From Zea mays (taxonomy: Eukaryota; Streptophyta; Magnoliopsida; Poales; Poaceae), in NCBI RefSeq assembly GCF_902167145.1, contig NC_050105.1, forward strand, positions 121,413,898-121,477,897: a stretch of DNA of 64,000 nt, read 5' to 3'. How positions within the stretch are numbered: the stretch's first letter is position 1; each line of letters opens with the position of its first letter. Made by a program: the position numbers and the translations under genes. Below are positions 8,737 through 21,321 of this stretch, piece by piece. Below the pieces are notes generated by a model, which worked only from the letters and a program-made list of their open reading frames with translations, was not told the DNA's origin and did no database searches.

Positions 8737-9717
8737 ATGGCTTTGGATAAAACCACGCCTATCGCCTCAGGGATTGGAGCAAGGTCTCCCCTAGGTGCTG
8801 GAGGAGAAGTCAGTGGAGAAGGGAGTGAAACCCACCTCCTTGCACCTCCGGAGCTGCCATTAGACTTAGCCCAAGTTCTGGCCAACCAAACCCGACTCAT
8901 TGAAGTCCTCACCAGAAGACTTGAGAACCAACGCCCGAATGATGGAAGGCCTCAGGACAGGATGGGAGATTTTCTAAGGCTCAAGCCTCCCACATTCGCT
9001 GGATCCAGCAATCCGCTCGACGCTGATGACTGGCTGCGCATAATAAAAAGGAAGTTAGAAGCCATCGGATGCCTTGAGAACCAGCGTGTTCATCTGGCTG
9101 CTCATCAACTTTCTGGGATGGCCCTATCCTGGTGGGATACCTTCAGCGCTGCCGTCAGAGATACTACCTGGGCAGAATTTGAAGATGCCTTCTGAGAACA
9201 TCATGTGCCCCTAGGAATCGTCCAACTTAAAGAAGATGAATTTCGGGAATTAACTCAAGGAGGGAGATCTGTCAGTGAGTACGACCACAAATTCACAGAA
9301 TTGGTACAATATGCGCCTGACGATGTCAGCACGGAAGCCAAGAAGATGGCCCGTTTCTTGAAAGAGGTAAGACCAGGACTCAAGACTATCCTCGTCAGCC
9401 AAGACTTCCTCAGCTTCTCGCACCTCTCAAACAAGACCATACAAGTGGAAAGGGCTAGGGAAGAAGAAAAGGGTCACCTCAAGAGGAAGTTTCAAGTCCT
9501 CCGAGCTCAACAGCAGGACAGGCACCAGAGAATTCGATCTTTTGGGTTTCCACCCAAGGGACCAAGCTTCAACAAGCCAGTTAGATCCACTCCGTCACGT
9601 TTCAGTCAGCAGGGTCAAAGTTCCCTCTAGGCCCCCTCCGTTGCAAGCAACCAACCTCCAGCCAATGCCTGTTGGCATTGCGGAGACCCCAGTCACTACA
9701 AGAATAATTGTCCTCAG
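8737..9717 (+). pseudogene. Chromovirus gag (broken)
   Basis: Gag runs from MALDKTTPIASG through the retrotrans_gag core (FLRLKPPTFAG, ADDWLRIIKRKLE, LSGMALSWWD) to a CCHC zinc knuckle at about 9668-9715 (C-WH-C-GDPS-H-YKNN-C). TGA at 9193-9195 and TAG at 9628-9630 interrupt one frame. The ATG at 8737 is preceded by TTTCCCCTGGCAG, again splice-acceptor-like. Confidence 0.85.
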
Positions 9718-10251
9718 TTGAAGACATTTGTGCCTACCTACTCCAACTCGGTGAATGGCCCCAAGAGTGCCCCAGCACCCGCCTCCAAGGCACCCTCCTC
9801 CAACAGCCAGCTAAGCAAGACCCAGTATCATGGCAGGGCACGAGTAAACCACGTCGACGCTCAAGAGGCTCAGCAAGCCCTAGGAGTAGTGCTCGATGAG
9901 TTCCTAGTTGAATGTACTCCCGTCTCTGTACTTTTTGATTTAGGACCATCTCATTCATTCATAACCACTGGTTTTGTGGAAAAGCATGGCATTCCCACTG
10001 CATATCTAGAAATTCCCTTGGTCACCCGAACCCTAGGGGCAGACCTTCTATGCCACCTCAAATGCTCCCAAGTCAGGATTCTTTTAAGTGGGGTAGTGTT
10101 CTTGGTAGACTTAGCCATCTTGCCATCCCACGAAATTGATGTGATCTTAGGAATGGATTGGTTAACCAAGCATAATGGCGTCATAAGTTGCACAGATAAG
10201 ACCGTTCTTCTCACTGGCCACCAAGGAAAGTCAATTTCATGTAAGGCTTAG
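9718..10251 (+). pseudogene. Chromovirus aspartic protease
   Basis: The retropepsin fold is recognisable from VLFDLGPSHSFI (the active-site triad normally reads DSG or DTG, here DLG) and from ILGMDWLTKHNGVI. The substitution after the catalytic Asp suggests loss of activity. The segment ends at TAG 10249-10251. It continues in frame from the zinc knuckle. Confidence 0.8.
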
Positions 10252-11640
10252 CCACCCGCCCAAGATCCAATGGTGTTTAATCTAGCAGCAGAAAGCATAT
10301 CTGTAGTAGAAGAATTCATGGATGTAATCCCAGGAGAATTGCCAGGAATGCCGCTAGAAAGAGAAGTGGAGTTCTAAATTGACCTAATTCCCGGCACCAC
10401 ACCAATTGCAAAAAGACCATATCGCATGGCTCCCACCGAATTGGCAGAACTAAAACTCCATATCGCAGAACTTCAACAGAAAGGGTACATTCGTCCCAGT
10501 TCATCTCCTTGGGGAGCACCAGTCCTGTTCGTCACCAAAAAGGATGGAAGTATGAGGATGCGTATTGATTACCGATCCTTGAACGAAGTTACAATCAAAA
10601 ACAAGTACCCACTACCTCGGATTGATGACCTCTTCGACTAGCTTCAAGGGGTCAAGTATTTCTCCAAGATAGATCTAAGGTCAGGATATCACCAGCTAAG
10701 AATCAAGGAAGCAGACGTTCAGAAGATGGCTTTTGTCACTCGCTACGGACAATATGAGTTCACAGTAATGCCATTTGGACTAACCAACGCACCAGCCTTT
10801 TCATGAATCTTATGAATAAGGTATTTATGGAAGAGTTGGATAAGTTTGTTGTAGTCTTCATTGACGACATCCTGATCTACTCCAAAAGTCGCCAGGGTCA
10901 TGAGCATCACCTCTGAATTGTCCTCGGAAGACTCAGAGCACATCAACTCTATGCTAAGCTCAGCAAATGTGAATTCTGGTTAGAAAAGATAGCCTTCCTC
11001 GGGCATATCTTAACTACAGAAGGAATAGAAGTGGACCCATCCAAAGTAGAAGCAGTATCCAAATGGAAGCAGCCATCCAACGTTAGTGAAGTTCGAAGCT
11101 TTTTGGGAATGGCAGGATATTACCGTCGTTTTATCAAAGGATTATCTAGCATAGCAAGACCTATGACCGAGCTCCTCAAGAAATACAATAAATTTGTATG
11201 GACCCCAAAGTGTGAGTAAAGCTTCCAGATCATAAAGAAGAAACTCACGACCGCGCCGGTATTGACGCTACCTGATATACACCAAAATTTCGTCATCTTC
11301 TGTGATGCTTCAAGGCAAGGTTTGGGATATGTGCTTATGCAGAATGAGAAAGTCATCGCCTATGCATCACGCCTACTCAAGCCACATGAGTAGAATTATC
11401 CAACACATGATTTGGAATTAGCAGCCATAGTGCACGCCCTAGAAATATGGAGGCACTACCTAATTGGAAACAAATGTCATATCTTCACAGATCACAAGAG
11501 CCTAAAGTACATTTTCACTTAGCCAGACCTCAATCTCCGTCAGTGAAGATGGCTATAATTGATTAAGGATTATGACATTGAGATCCACTACCACCCCGGG
11601 AAGGCCAACGTGGTAGCAGACGCCCTCAGCCGAAAACCTT
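10252..11640 (+). pseudogene. Chromovirus reverse transcriptase / RNase H
   Basis: RT blocks are present: [56 protein letters not shown] (catalytic FIDD kept). RNase H follows ([40 protein letters not shown]). Stops occur at about 10375, 10639, 10915, 11217, 11389, 11519 and 11545. A 1-base frameshift occurs near 10800 in NAPAF. Most stops sit where relatives have CAG or CGA. Confidence 0.88.
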
Positions 11641-11799
11641 TCGGGGAGAAAGCAACCAACTTCTTGGAAGACTGGAAGAAAGAATCAGCTCAACTAAATG
11701 CTTGTTTGGGAGACAATGGCAGCCTAGAAATTAAGCCAATGCTAGAAGACCTCATACGAAAGGCTCAGCGCCTGGACACCGAGACGTCAAGTCTTACAA

Positions 11800-13152
11800 A
11801 AAGAGCTCGCAAAGGACAACTCCCAGACCTCAGGACAAATAAAAAGGCCCCTTTGGTTCAGGAACCGTCTGTGTGTGCCAAAGGGAGAGGCACGAGAAAT
11901 CCTGCTCGATGAAGCTCACAACTCAGCCTACTCTATCCACCCAGGGACCACCAAGATGTACCTAGACCTCAAAACCAGATACTGGTGGAGAGGAATGAAA
12001 AAGGAGATAACTCAGTATGTGGCCCAGTGTGATACTTGCTAGCAAACTAAGGCAGAGCATCAGAAGCCTGCAGGTCTACTGCAACCCCTCCCAGTGCCCA
12101 AATGGAAGTGGGAAGAAATATGCATGGATTTCGTAATCGGACTGCCTCGGACCCAAAAAGGGAATGATTCTATCTAGGTTATAATTGACTGTCTCACCAA
12201 GGTAGCCCACTTCTTCCAGTAAAAACTACCTTCGGAGGAGCCACCCTTGACCGGATATATCTTAAAGAAATAGTCAGACTCCATGGTATTCCATGGAAGA
12301 TAGTGTTAGAAAGGGGAACGTAGTTCACCTCAAAATTCTGGATGAGTCTTCAACAAGCTTTGGGCACCAAGCTAGACTTCAGCACCGCCTATCACCCCCA
12401 GTCAGATGGTCAGACAAAAAGAGTCAACAAAGTCCTCGAGGTTTTATTGAGATGTTGACCTTTGACAAGAGTTGGGAGTTCAGCTTGATGTATGCAGAGT
12501 TTTCTTATAACAACAGCTACCAGGCTAATACCAAGATGTCACCGTTTGAAGCCTTGTATGGACGAAAGTGCCAGACCCCTCTGATGTGGTCCAATGTAGG
12601 GGAAAAGACACTGTAAGGGCCTGCTTTCATTAAGGAGGCAGAAGAGAAAGTTGCCCTAATCCGCAAAAGACTACTCAAAGCTCAGAGTCGGCAGAAGAGT
12701 TACGCAGACAACAGAAGGAGAGAACTCAGTTTTGAGGAAGGAGACTTCGTCTACCTCAAGGTCTCCCCAATGCGCGGGGTCAAAAGATTTCAAGTGAAGG
12801 GGAAGCTAGCTCCACGATTCGTCGGCCCTATCCTATCATTGGCAGAATAGGGCCCACAGCCTACCGCCTTGAATTACCAGAATCCATGTCAGATATCCAC
12901 AATGTGTTTCATGTATCCCAGCTCCGCAAATGCCTAAAAGTGCCAGAAAGGCACATCAAAGAAGAGACAATTCAGGTTCAGAAGGATCTGCAGTACCGAT
13001 AAAAGCCAGTGAAGATTCTTGATTCAGCCATCCGAAAGACCCGAAACTTAGAAGTGAAACTCTATAAAGTTCAGTGGAGCAGAGAAGGAGAAGAGGAGGC
13101 TACCTGGGAGAGTGAAGACTCTTTGAGGAGGGAATACCCTTACCTTTTCTAA
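11800..13152 (+). pseudogene. Chromovirus integrase with chromodomain-like C-terminus
   Basis: The HHCC zinc finger is visible around 11905-12045 (AHN, HPGTTKMY, AQCDTC). The catalytic core starts at MDFVIGLP (about 12125), with later blocks EFSYNNSYQANTKMSPFE and LYGRKCQTP. The C-terminus (FHVSQLRKCL, then YKVQWSREGEEEATWE near 13062-13110) is the chromodomain-type targeting module. Stops and frameshifts occur around 12040, 12176, 12220 and 12615 and again near 13000. Confidence 0.82.
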
Positions 13153-13187
13153 AGCCCAATCTGAATCTTGAGGGCGAGATTCTTTTA

Positions 13188-13200
13188 AGTGGGGTAGGTT
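13188..13200 (+). promoter_or_regulatory. Polypurine tract of chromovirus
   Basis: AAGTGGGGTAGGTT-type purine-rich sequence lies directly before the 3' LTR. Confidence 0.6.
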
Positions 13201-15937
13201 TGTAACATCCCAATTTTGATCCCAAGGTTAGAAACCCTAAAACTCCTAAACCCCCCTAATTATCTCCTAAGACCCCCACCTCATGAGACATTTCATTCAT
13301 CATATGCATACACTCTGGTTGTTAGTAGCACCTCTCATAGAATATTTTGGCACCTAAGAAATGTAGATAAATATTTGTTTAAAAGAAAAAGTAGATTTTA
13401 GAAAAGAAGAAACTAAAATAGATTTGGAAATAGGAAAAGAAAAAAGAAAAGGGAATTTCTCTTCTCCCCCCCCCCCGGCTGGGCCGATTCCGGCCCAAGT
13501 TTCCCCCCCCCCCCTCCCACGCGCCGCGCACGGCCCACCTCTCTCGCCCGCCCCGCCCCACTCCCCTCTCCTCGCTGACGACCCGACCCCACCCATCAGT
13601 CGCGCCCGCTCTCGCTCCCTCGCGTCCGCTCTCCCTCTGGCAAGTGGGCCCCGTCACCTCGCCATTATCGCGCTCACCAGCTCAATTTGGCGCCTTGCAT
13701 CTACCTGAGCCATCCTGTCACCCCGTTTGCCCGAGCCATCCCGTCGCCACCACTGCGTGCCATCATCGCCGCCGCGGCAAGCGTCGCGGGTGCTCGCCAC
13801 CTCCCCTTCCTCCTCCTCCCCAGGCGCCTATAAAAAGGACCGCCTGAGCTCCACCCTTCTTCACCCCCGGCCTCGGCCACCTCTTCCCCCCTTCCCCGAG
13901 CTCGATTGAGCCAGCGCCGCCATCATCTTCATCTTCGGTGAGCTCCCCCTTCCCCTCTCTGTTGGGTTCTAGTCAAATTAGTGTAGCTCTTGAGCTCCGC
14001 CACTTCATCACGAGCACGACACACCTTTTCCCCTCGCCTATTACACCCGCTGGCCTCGTCGACGACCTCACCGCTGTGGGCGCCCGCCACCTCGCTGTGG
14101 ACCGGCCGTCCCGAGCACCCTCCAACCAAATTGACCCCTCCACCATGATCACCTACCTCTGTCCATGCTAAACCACCTCCCCGACCACCCGAAACCGGAA
14201 CCACGACGGAGAATCGCCACGGAACCTCACCGGTGGTCGACTCCGGTCGGTTCGCCCCCCCCCCCCCCCCCCTCACCACCCCCCTAACGCTGTTTCCCCC
14301 CTCCTCGCTGGCACGTGGGCCCATGCCCATGGCGCCGTCAGCCGCACCGCTCCCGCTGGCAAGCCGTGTTGGGCCGCATGCCGCGCGGCCGCGCGTGCCC
14401 CTCAGCTGGGCCAAAATCCCCCCCTCCGAGCCCAGTTAGCAAGGAAATCATTTTTCCTTTTCTTTTTCCCATTTATTTTTCCTATTTTCATATATAAAGG
14501 CTTATATTGATATTTTATGCACCAAAAATAGTCTAAACAAATTATAGGGCACAAAATAATAATATTTAAAACTTGGCACGCCCCACTAAGCCACCATGGT
14601 TGATGTATTGTTCATTGCTTATTTCTGCTAGGAGAAGAGGGATCCGATCCTCGGGAAATTATAGCTCCAGAAGAAGGGCAGGAACCCGACCTCTCCGAAA
14701 TAGATCTTTCGTGCCAGGAGAACTTCGACGAAGGCAAGTCCATTCTTCCCTTGATGCATAAATTACCTACTCTTTCTACCACTACCTAAGTCGGGAATAA
14801 GGGTTGGGTCCTTTGCATTGTGAGAAGAGAGATAGCACGCATTAAAGAATATCTTTTGGGTACAAAATGTGGGATGAGAAAAGGGTGGTCTTTTTACTAA
14901 ACGATATTTTCAAAAAGTGTATGATGAAGAGTATTCACCCTTATCACCTTTTGAGTGGGATAATCAGGGACTCCCTGGTTTAGGGGAGGGCCTCAGGTGT
15001 TGGCTCAGCCGGGTTAGGTGTGAGCAGAAGGATTGTCCCCTCATATAAGGATCGGTTTGTCATCCTTCACTACCTGTACTCATGACAAGTACAACCACTC
15101 GAGACTGTATGGGCAGTCACTCGATCCAAACTCATACGGTCCAAACCCCAGGGTTATGATGGCTGGGGAGCACCGGGAGGATAAGGAGGGGGAATGTTTT
15201 GTCCGATTTGGACATGGCGGTGGCCTGACTCCTTCTGGTATAACCGTTAAGGTAAGGACGTGCGAGGAAAGAAAGAGATTCGGATTCGGGTCTCATTGGC
15301 CATGAGACCGCAGAGCCGGACTAGTGGGTAAAGTGTACCCCTCTGCGCAGAGTTCAAACCTATTCGAATAGTCTATATCCACTGGTATGGACGAGTCTGG
15401 TGTGGTATGACAATTAGTGTTTATGACCTCCGCAAACAGGGAAATGTGTGAGTGGGTGTTTTTGGAAAAGAAAACAATGCCACGGGAGCAGGAAGCTCAG
15501 TGGTGGTTGAGTGTGAAAATGTGCTACTTCTTCCTTTGGGGAAAACCATCAAAGTATTGCCTTTTTCTGAAAAAGAAGAGTGACTTCAGCTCCACCATAT
15601 AAAGCATGTATTACATAGGTCCCTCTCTCTTTACGGGCGGGATGGGCTTGCGGAATACCTAGTGTATTCACCCAGATTTATTTATGTTTTTCAGCAGCTG
15701 AAGACTTCTTCTGCTATGCTCGACTAGAAGGGGTTGTGTCTGCACCCAATCTGCCTGTGGCTTGGGCTAGTTGAGCTTCCACTGTGCTTTGTGTTTCGGG
15801 CTCGCTAGAGCTTGTACTCGGGTATTGTAATAACTTTTATTCGGACTCTGTACTATTTGAAGTAAGGAATGTGGTTACTAGCCTCCTGGGACTAGTAATT
15901 GTATCACATTTGAGTTCCAAAGGATCGGGACGCTTCA
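13201..15937 (+). repeat. 3' LTR of chromovirus
   Basis: The LTR is 2737 bp with a TATA box at 13829-13836. It carries about 47 bp near 15800-15847 that is absent from the 5' LTR. It lacks the AT-rich duplication and a GC-rich block whose loss is bounded by a GCCCCG microhomology. Confidence 0.9.
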
Positions 15938-15942
15938 ACGTG

Positions 15943-16862
15943 CCCCTAGTCTAGGATATGATTGGCCATCTTCCATAGATGATGGGCACCGGACCGGTCC
16001 AGTGACGTCAGCTAGCCATTAGTTGTCCGCACGCTGTTGGAGAGACCGTTGGAGGCGGTCCAGTGGCACACTGAACTAAGTATTGTCCATGGTCTGATGA
16101 TTTTTAAAGAAAACCAAAGTACCAAACACGTAGTAAAAAGTATATGCAACATAGTTGAACACTTAAACCTTGCATCCTTAACCTTTTTCATCGGTTTACC
16201 CATTTTGGCCTGTTTGATGTCGACGTTGGACTCCAAACCATCAAGTCAACTTGACTTGATCTAGATTGTCATCTACAAGCTCCAACACCATGCAATGGTC
16301 ACATAGAACATATCCAAACACATAAACAACACAAACTAAAGGTCAAAGTGAACTTAGCTCTTTTGGGTTGCTTCCTGGTTCTGGCTTTGACAATACTCCT
16401 TTTAGTGACCTTGTTCACTTCTTGAGCTTGATCTTGGGCCTTATGACTTACACCACACAACCATAGGTATTACCTCATTGGTTGTAAGTCACGTCCTTAA
16501 GTCGTGATCCTCTATGCACCATAGCTCTTCTCAACTCGATCAACCTTGACTATGCAAGTCTTCTTCTTCACCCTAGCTTTGGGTACCTCATCCTTCTTGA
16601 CCTTCTCTCATGCACTCGGTACCTCAAAGTTCTTATTGCCTCCATCCTTGGCTTGACTAGCTGTCTCCAAGTTATGCACACCGAGTCTCACTCAAGCAGT
16701 GTCGATCCTTCACTTAGCTTGTGATGTCCATTGTCCATAGTCATCTCAGCCTTTGGACCATCAATCTTGAACACTTGTGTTGAACCCTATAAGTTTTGCA
16801 CTAAGCACATGTTCAATACTTAGCAACACATATCGGTCTTTTAATTTGGTTGTCATCCAAAC
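15943..16862 (-). repeat. Old retroelement remnant, right part
   Basis: This continues the sequence split by the chromovirus at ACGTG. It contains CACCGGACCGGTCC near-palindromes like those of SIRE-clade LTRs and noncoding AT-rich sequence. No credible ORF is present. It ends where element B begins. Confidence 0.4.
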
Positions 16863-18092
16863 AGAGAGCACCTAGAGGGGGGGTGAATAGGTGATCCTGT
16901 AAAAACTTGAAACTTAATCCACAAAACTTGATTATGAGTTAGCACAATTAAGCCAAGTGGCTAGATAGGAGAACTTGCACAACACGATAACCACAAAGAG
17001 ATCAACACAGAGATGGCACAGTGGTTTATCCCGTGGTTCGGCCAAGTCCAACACTTGCCTACTCCACGTTGTGGCGTCCCAACGGACGAGGGTTGCAATC
17101 AACCCCTCTCAAGCGGTCCAAAGACCACTTGAATACCACGGTGTTTTGCTTTGCTTTACTATATCCCGTTTGCGAGGAATCTCCACAACTTGGAGCCTCT
17201 CGCCCTTACACTTTGAAGTTCACAAAGAAGCACGGAGTAAGGGAGGGATGAGCAACACACACAAGACACGAAATCAGAGTACCAACACGCACACAAGTCA
17301 CAACAAGAGCTCACAACACAACCCGGCGAGTTCACAACTCAAATGGAGCTCTAGTTGCTATCATAAAGAATCAAATGCGCGGAATCGAAATCTTGGTGCT
17401 TAGGAATGCTTAGAGAATGCTTGGTGTACTCCTCCATGCGCCTAGGTGTCCCTTTTATAGCCCCAAGGCAGCTAGGAGCCGTTGAGTGCATTCCAGGAAG
17501 GCAATTCTTGCCTTCTATCGCCTGGCGCACCGGACAGTCCGGTGCACCACCGGACACTGTCCGGTGCGGATCTCCTTCCTTATTTGGCGAAGCCGACCGT
17601 TGGCGCTTTGGAGCCGTTGGCGCACCAGACACTGTCCGGTGCACACCGGACAGTCCGGTGCCCCCTTCTGACTGTTGGCTCGGCCATGTGTCTCGCGTGG
17701 ATCGCGCGGCCGACCGTTGGCCCGGCCGACCATTGGCTCACTGGACAGTCCGGTGAATTATAGCCGTACGCCGTTAATCACTTCTCGAGAGCAGCAAGTT
17801 CGCCTGAGTTAGCCTGGCGCACCGGACACTGTCCGGTGCACCACCAGACAGTCTGGTGTACCCAGACAGAGCTGACTTTGGCTGAACAAAGCCATCTTTA
17901 ATTTCAACTTGATTTTTCCTGTTTCCAGCACTTAGACAGAATACATTAGTCTCTAAAACAATGTACTAAATCTGAGAAACATACCTTTATACTTGATTTG
18001 TACTTTGTCCACCATTTAACACTTAGGCACTTGTGTTGGACACTAAATCACCAAAATACTTAGAAATGGCCCAAGGGCGCATTTCCCTTTCA
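16863..18092 (-). repeat. 3' LTR of copia B
   Basis: The LTR is 1230 bp, ending CCCTTTCA on the plus strand. The inner (plus-left) end reads AGAGAGCACC instead of TGAGAGCACC, so the terminal T is mutated. It contains a cluster of ACCGGACAGTCCGGT palindromes at 17525-17760 and 17818-17860. Confidence 0.85.
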
Positions 18093-18880
18093 ATCTCCCC
18101 CTTTTTGGTGATTTATGCCAACACGACATAAAGCAAGTAGAACAAGTGCAAAATCACTTCAAATAAGAACTCAAACTTGTTTTGATTCAAATTTGACATA
18201 TATGGATCATTCTTTGCCACCACTTGGTTTGTTTTTGCAAATCAAACTCTATTTCCTATCTCTAAGTCAAACACACAAGTTCAAACATAAAGAGAGATAT
18301 TTCACGAGAAATTGATCAAGGATTCAAAAACAACCCCTTTTCCCATAATTAAGCATTCTCCCCACAAGAGACCAACTTTTGACAATAAGAGGCAAACAAG
18401 AGTATTTTGACAAACAAAAACTCTAACTCTACTTTTTTCAAAATTCTCAAGTGGTGGCTGATCCATTTCTTGCTTTGGCCTTATTTTCTCCTCCTTTGGC
18501 ATCAAACACCAAAACGGGATCAATCTTGGCACTATTAACCCCATTGCCTCACCAAAATCTTCAACTAAGAGTAAAAAGGCAATAAGAGTACATGGATGAA
18601 CTTGGAATAAGTTACTCTTTCATCGGAGTGCAGTGGAAGTCTTGCATGGTCCAAGTCCACCTTTTCCCTTTCAAACCTCCTTTGAGACTAAATTAAGCAA
18701 ACTCAAGCACACAGTTAGTCTCAAAGGGTCAAGTTGTAGCACATCTCCCCCTAAATTTGTGCATCACTTGCAAAGGACTTGTGAGGTCCGGGGAGTGCTT
18801 GTACAACTTGAGCACCATAAATAAACAACAAAATGCATTAAGGAACATGATCAAAGGCATAAACACATGTATGCTATAAA
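18093..18880 (-). other. 3' noncoding region of copia B
   Basis: On the minus strand this runs from the end of pol to the polypurine tract (plus-strand ATCTCCCCCTTTTT at 18093). No ORF of note was seen and no env-like ORF is visible. Confidence 0.6.
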
Positions 18881-20572
18881 TCAATCCAGGTTCCGTGAAT
18901 CTAAGATATTTAGCTCACTACGCAACTTGCAAAAGGTCTGCTCATCTAAAGGCTTGGTAAAGATATCGGCTAGCTGGTTCTCGGAGCTAACATGAAACAC
19001 TTCGATATCTCCCTTTTGCTGGTGGTCTCTCAAAAAGTGATGCCGGATGTCTATGTGCTTTGTGCGACTGTGTTCAACAGGATTATCCGCCATGCGGATA
19101 GCACTCTCATTATCACATAGGAGTGGGACTTTACTCAGATTGTAGCCAAAGTCCCTGAGGGTTTGCCTCATCCAAAGTAGTTGCGCGCAACATTGTCCAA
19201 CGGCAACGTACTCGGCCTCAGCGGTGGATAGGGCAATGGAAGTTTGTTTCTTGGAACTCCATGACACCAGGGACCTTCCTAAGAATTGGCACGTCCCCGA
19301 TGTACTCTTCCTATCGACCTTACATCCAGCATAGTCGGAGTCTGAATATCCAATTAAGTCAAAGGTAGACCCCTTTGGATACCAGATCCCGAAGCAAGGC
19401 GTAGCGACTAAATATCTAAGAATTCGCTTCACCGCCACTAAGTGACATTCCCTTGGATCGGATTGAAATCTAGCATACATGCATACGCTAAGCATAATAT
19501 CCGGTCTACTAGCACATAAATAAAGTAAAGACCCTATTATAGACCGGTATGCTTTTTGATTAACGGACTTACCTCCTTTGTTGAGGTCAGTGTGTCTGTC
19601 GGTTCCCATTGGAGTCTTTGCGGGCTTGGCGTCCTTCATCCCAAACCTCTTGATCAAGTCTTGCGTGTACTTTGTTTGGGAGATGAAGGTGCCATCCTTG
19701 AGTTGCCTCACTTGGAACCCAAGGAAATAGCTTAACTCGCCCATCATCGACATCTCAAACTTTTGAGTCATCACCCTGCTAAACTCTTCACAAGACTTTT
19801 GGTTAGTGGAACCAAATATTATGTCATTGACATAAATTTGGCACACAAAAAGATCACCATCACATGTCTTAGTAAAAAGAGTTGGATCAGCTTTCCCAAC
19901 CTTGAAAGCATTAGCAATTAAAAAGTCTCTAAGGCATTCATACCATGCTCTTGGGGCTTGCTTAAGTCCATAGAGCGCCTTAGAGAGCTTACACACGTGG
20001 TCGGGGTACCGTTCATCCTCGAAGCCAGGGGGTTGCTCCATGTACACCTCCTCCTTGATTGGCCCATTGAGGAAAGCGCTCTTCACATCCATTTGGAACA
20101 ACCTAAAAGAATGGTGAGCGGCATATGCTAGCAAAATACGAATGGACTCTAGCCTAGCCACAGGAGCAAAAGTCTCCTCAAAGTCCAAACTTGCGACTTG
20201 GGCATAACCTTTTGCCACAAGTCGTGCCTTGTTCCTTGTCACCACCCCGTGCTCGTCTTGTTTGTTGCGGAACACCCACTTGGTTCCCACAACATTTTGC
20301 TTGGGACGAGGCACCAGTGTCCAAACTTCATTTCTCTTGAAGTTGTTGAGCTCCTCCTGCATGGCCAACACCCAGTTCGGATCTAGCAAGGCCTCCTCTA
20401 CCCTGAAAGGCTCAATAGAAGAGACAAAGGAGTAATGCTCACAAAAATTAACTAATCGAGACCGAGTAGTTACTCCCTTGCTAATGTCACCCAAAATCTG
20501 TTCGACAGGATGATCCCTTTGAATCATCGCTCGAACTTGGGTTGGAGGTGCCGGTTGCGCTTCTTCCTCCAT
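18881..20572 (-). CDS. Copia B reverse transcriptase / RNase H
   Basis: An uninterrupted 563-residue frame, the 3' part of the polyprotein. RT motifs are [46 protein letters not shown] and [13 protein letters not shown]. RNase H has [20 protein letters not shown] and [14 protein letters not shown]. The catalytic YVDD box reads YVND here (codon at 19826-19828), so polymerase activity should be lost although the frame is open. The apparent start Met overlaps the target duplication of the hAT element; the true protein continued upstream at 21322. Confidence 0.85.
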   Translation of the reverse strand: MEEEAQPAPPTQVRAMIQRDHPVEQILGDISKGVTTRSRLVNFCEHYSFVSSIEPFRVEEALLDPNWVLAMQEELNNFKRNEVWTLVPRPKQNVVGTKWVFRNKQDEHGVVTRNKARLVAKGYAQVASLDFEETFAPVARLESIRILLAYAAHHSFRLFQMDVKSAFLNGPIKEEVYMEQPPGFEDERYPDHVCKLSKALYGLKQAPRAWYECLRDFLIANAFKVGKADPTLFTKTCDGDLFVCQIYVNDIIFGSTNQKSCEEFSRVMTQKFEMSMMGELSYFLGFQVRQLKDGTFISQTKYTQDLIKRFGMKDAKPAKTPMGTDRHTDLNKGGKSVNQKAYRSIIGSLLYLCASRPDIMLSVCMYARFQSDPRECHLVAVKRILRYLVATPCFGIWYPKGSTFDLIGYSDSDYAGCKVDRKSTSGTCQFLGRSLVSWSSKKQTSIALSTAEAEYVAVGQCCAQLLWMRQTLRDFGYNLSKVPLLCDNESAIRMADNPVEHSRTKHIDIRHHFLRDHQQKGDIEVFHVSSENQLADIFTKPLDEQTFCKLRSELNILDSRNLD

Positions 20573-20578
20573 TACACG

Positions 20579-21321
20579 TATAGGTGTACATTTGTGTTGT
20601 GCCTAATAGGCCGGCCCAAAGCACACAATTTCTGGCACGGCCCATATCTGGCACGGCCCAACCTAATTGTGGGCCTGGGCCGGCACGGCCCACATTGTGG
20701 GCCGTGCCTGGGCCTCAAGTCAAGCCCACGGGCCGGCCTGGCACGGCCCATTTAACTAAGGCACACCGAGGCCCACTAAATATAGACTCAGTATTTAACT
20801 AAGGTCCGTCAAAGCCCACATGACTAGCATAACTTGGAGAATCTAGAGCTTCATTAAGCTATCGAGAACCAATACCTAGATATGGATAGTGAATAGTGAT
20901 GATGATCATTGTATATGTATTCTGTATGGATGTATAGTACTCAATTAAACACTAAACAGAGAACTGAATATTATTTGTGAGCTAGTTGTAATATTTTTTT
21001 CTTTCTGACCAAAGGTTTATAATGTGCATCCACAAAACATCTTAGTTTTATTTTGGTCATATATATATTATACTTTTTGTTGATGTATTACTGTTGTATG
21101 TATATGGGCTGGTCTGGCACATTAAGGTATTTTGGGCTATTTGGGCCGGCCTGGCACACATAACTAATTGTGGGCCGTGACGTGGGCCGATGACTGGGCA
21201 CACGTGCTGGCACGGCACGGCCCATAATTAGATATGTGCTTTTGTGGGCCGTGCCTTTGTGGGTCGTGCTTTTGTGGGCCTGTGCCGTGCCGGGCCAGGC
21301 CGGCCCACATGTACATGTATA
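20579..21321. mobile_element. hAT-type non-autonomous element, 743 bp, inside copia B pol
   Basis: An exact 8-bp target duplication ATTACACG flanks it (20571-20578 and 21322-21329). The inverted ends are TATAGGTGTACAT and TATACATGTACAT. Subterminal arrays of GGCCGGCAC/GGGCCGTGCC motifs occupy both ends (20610-20755 and 21105-21305) around an AT-rich centre. No transposase ORF is present. Confidence 0.88.

Larger units (their letters stand above)
4828..15937 (+). mobile_element. Chromovirus (Ty3/gypsy) LTR retrotransposon, defective
   Basis: LTRs at 4828-7650 and 13201-15937 start TGTAACATC and end GACGCTTCA. The exact target duplication ACGTG lies at 4823-4827 and 15938-15942. The order is PBS, an extra ORF, gag, protease, RT, RNase H, integrase, and a C-terminal chromodomain-like segment, then a purine tract. 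Domain order and the chromodomain place it in the chromoviruses; the very long LTRs suggest a Tekay-like clade. Every coding domain carries stops, so it cannot be autonomous. Confidence 0.92.

Noticed and set aside
17520..17760. Regular ACCGGACAGTCCGGT repeats as a possible CRISPR-like array
   Set aside because: Spacing is irregular, units are palindromes within retroelement LTRs, and the same array recurs in four LTRs of a plant genome.
20198..20435. Plus-strand ORFs inside copia B pol
   Set aside because: They are shadows of the strong minus-strand RT frame.
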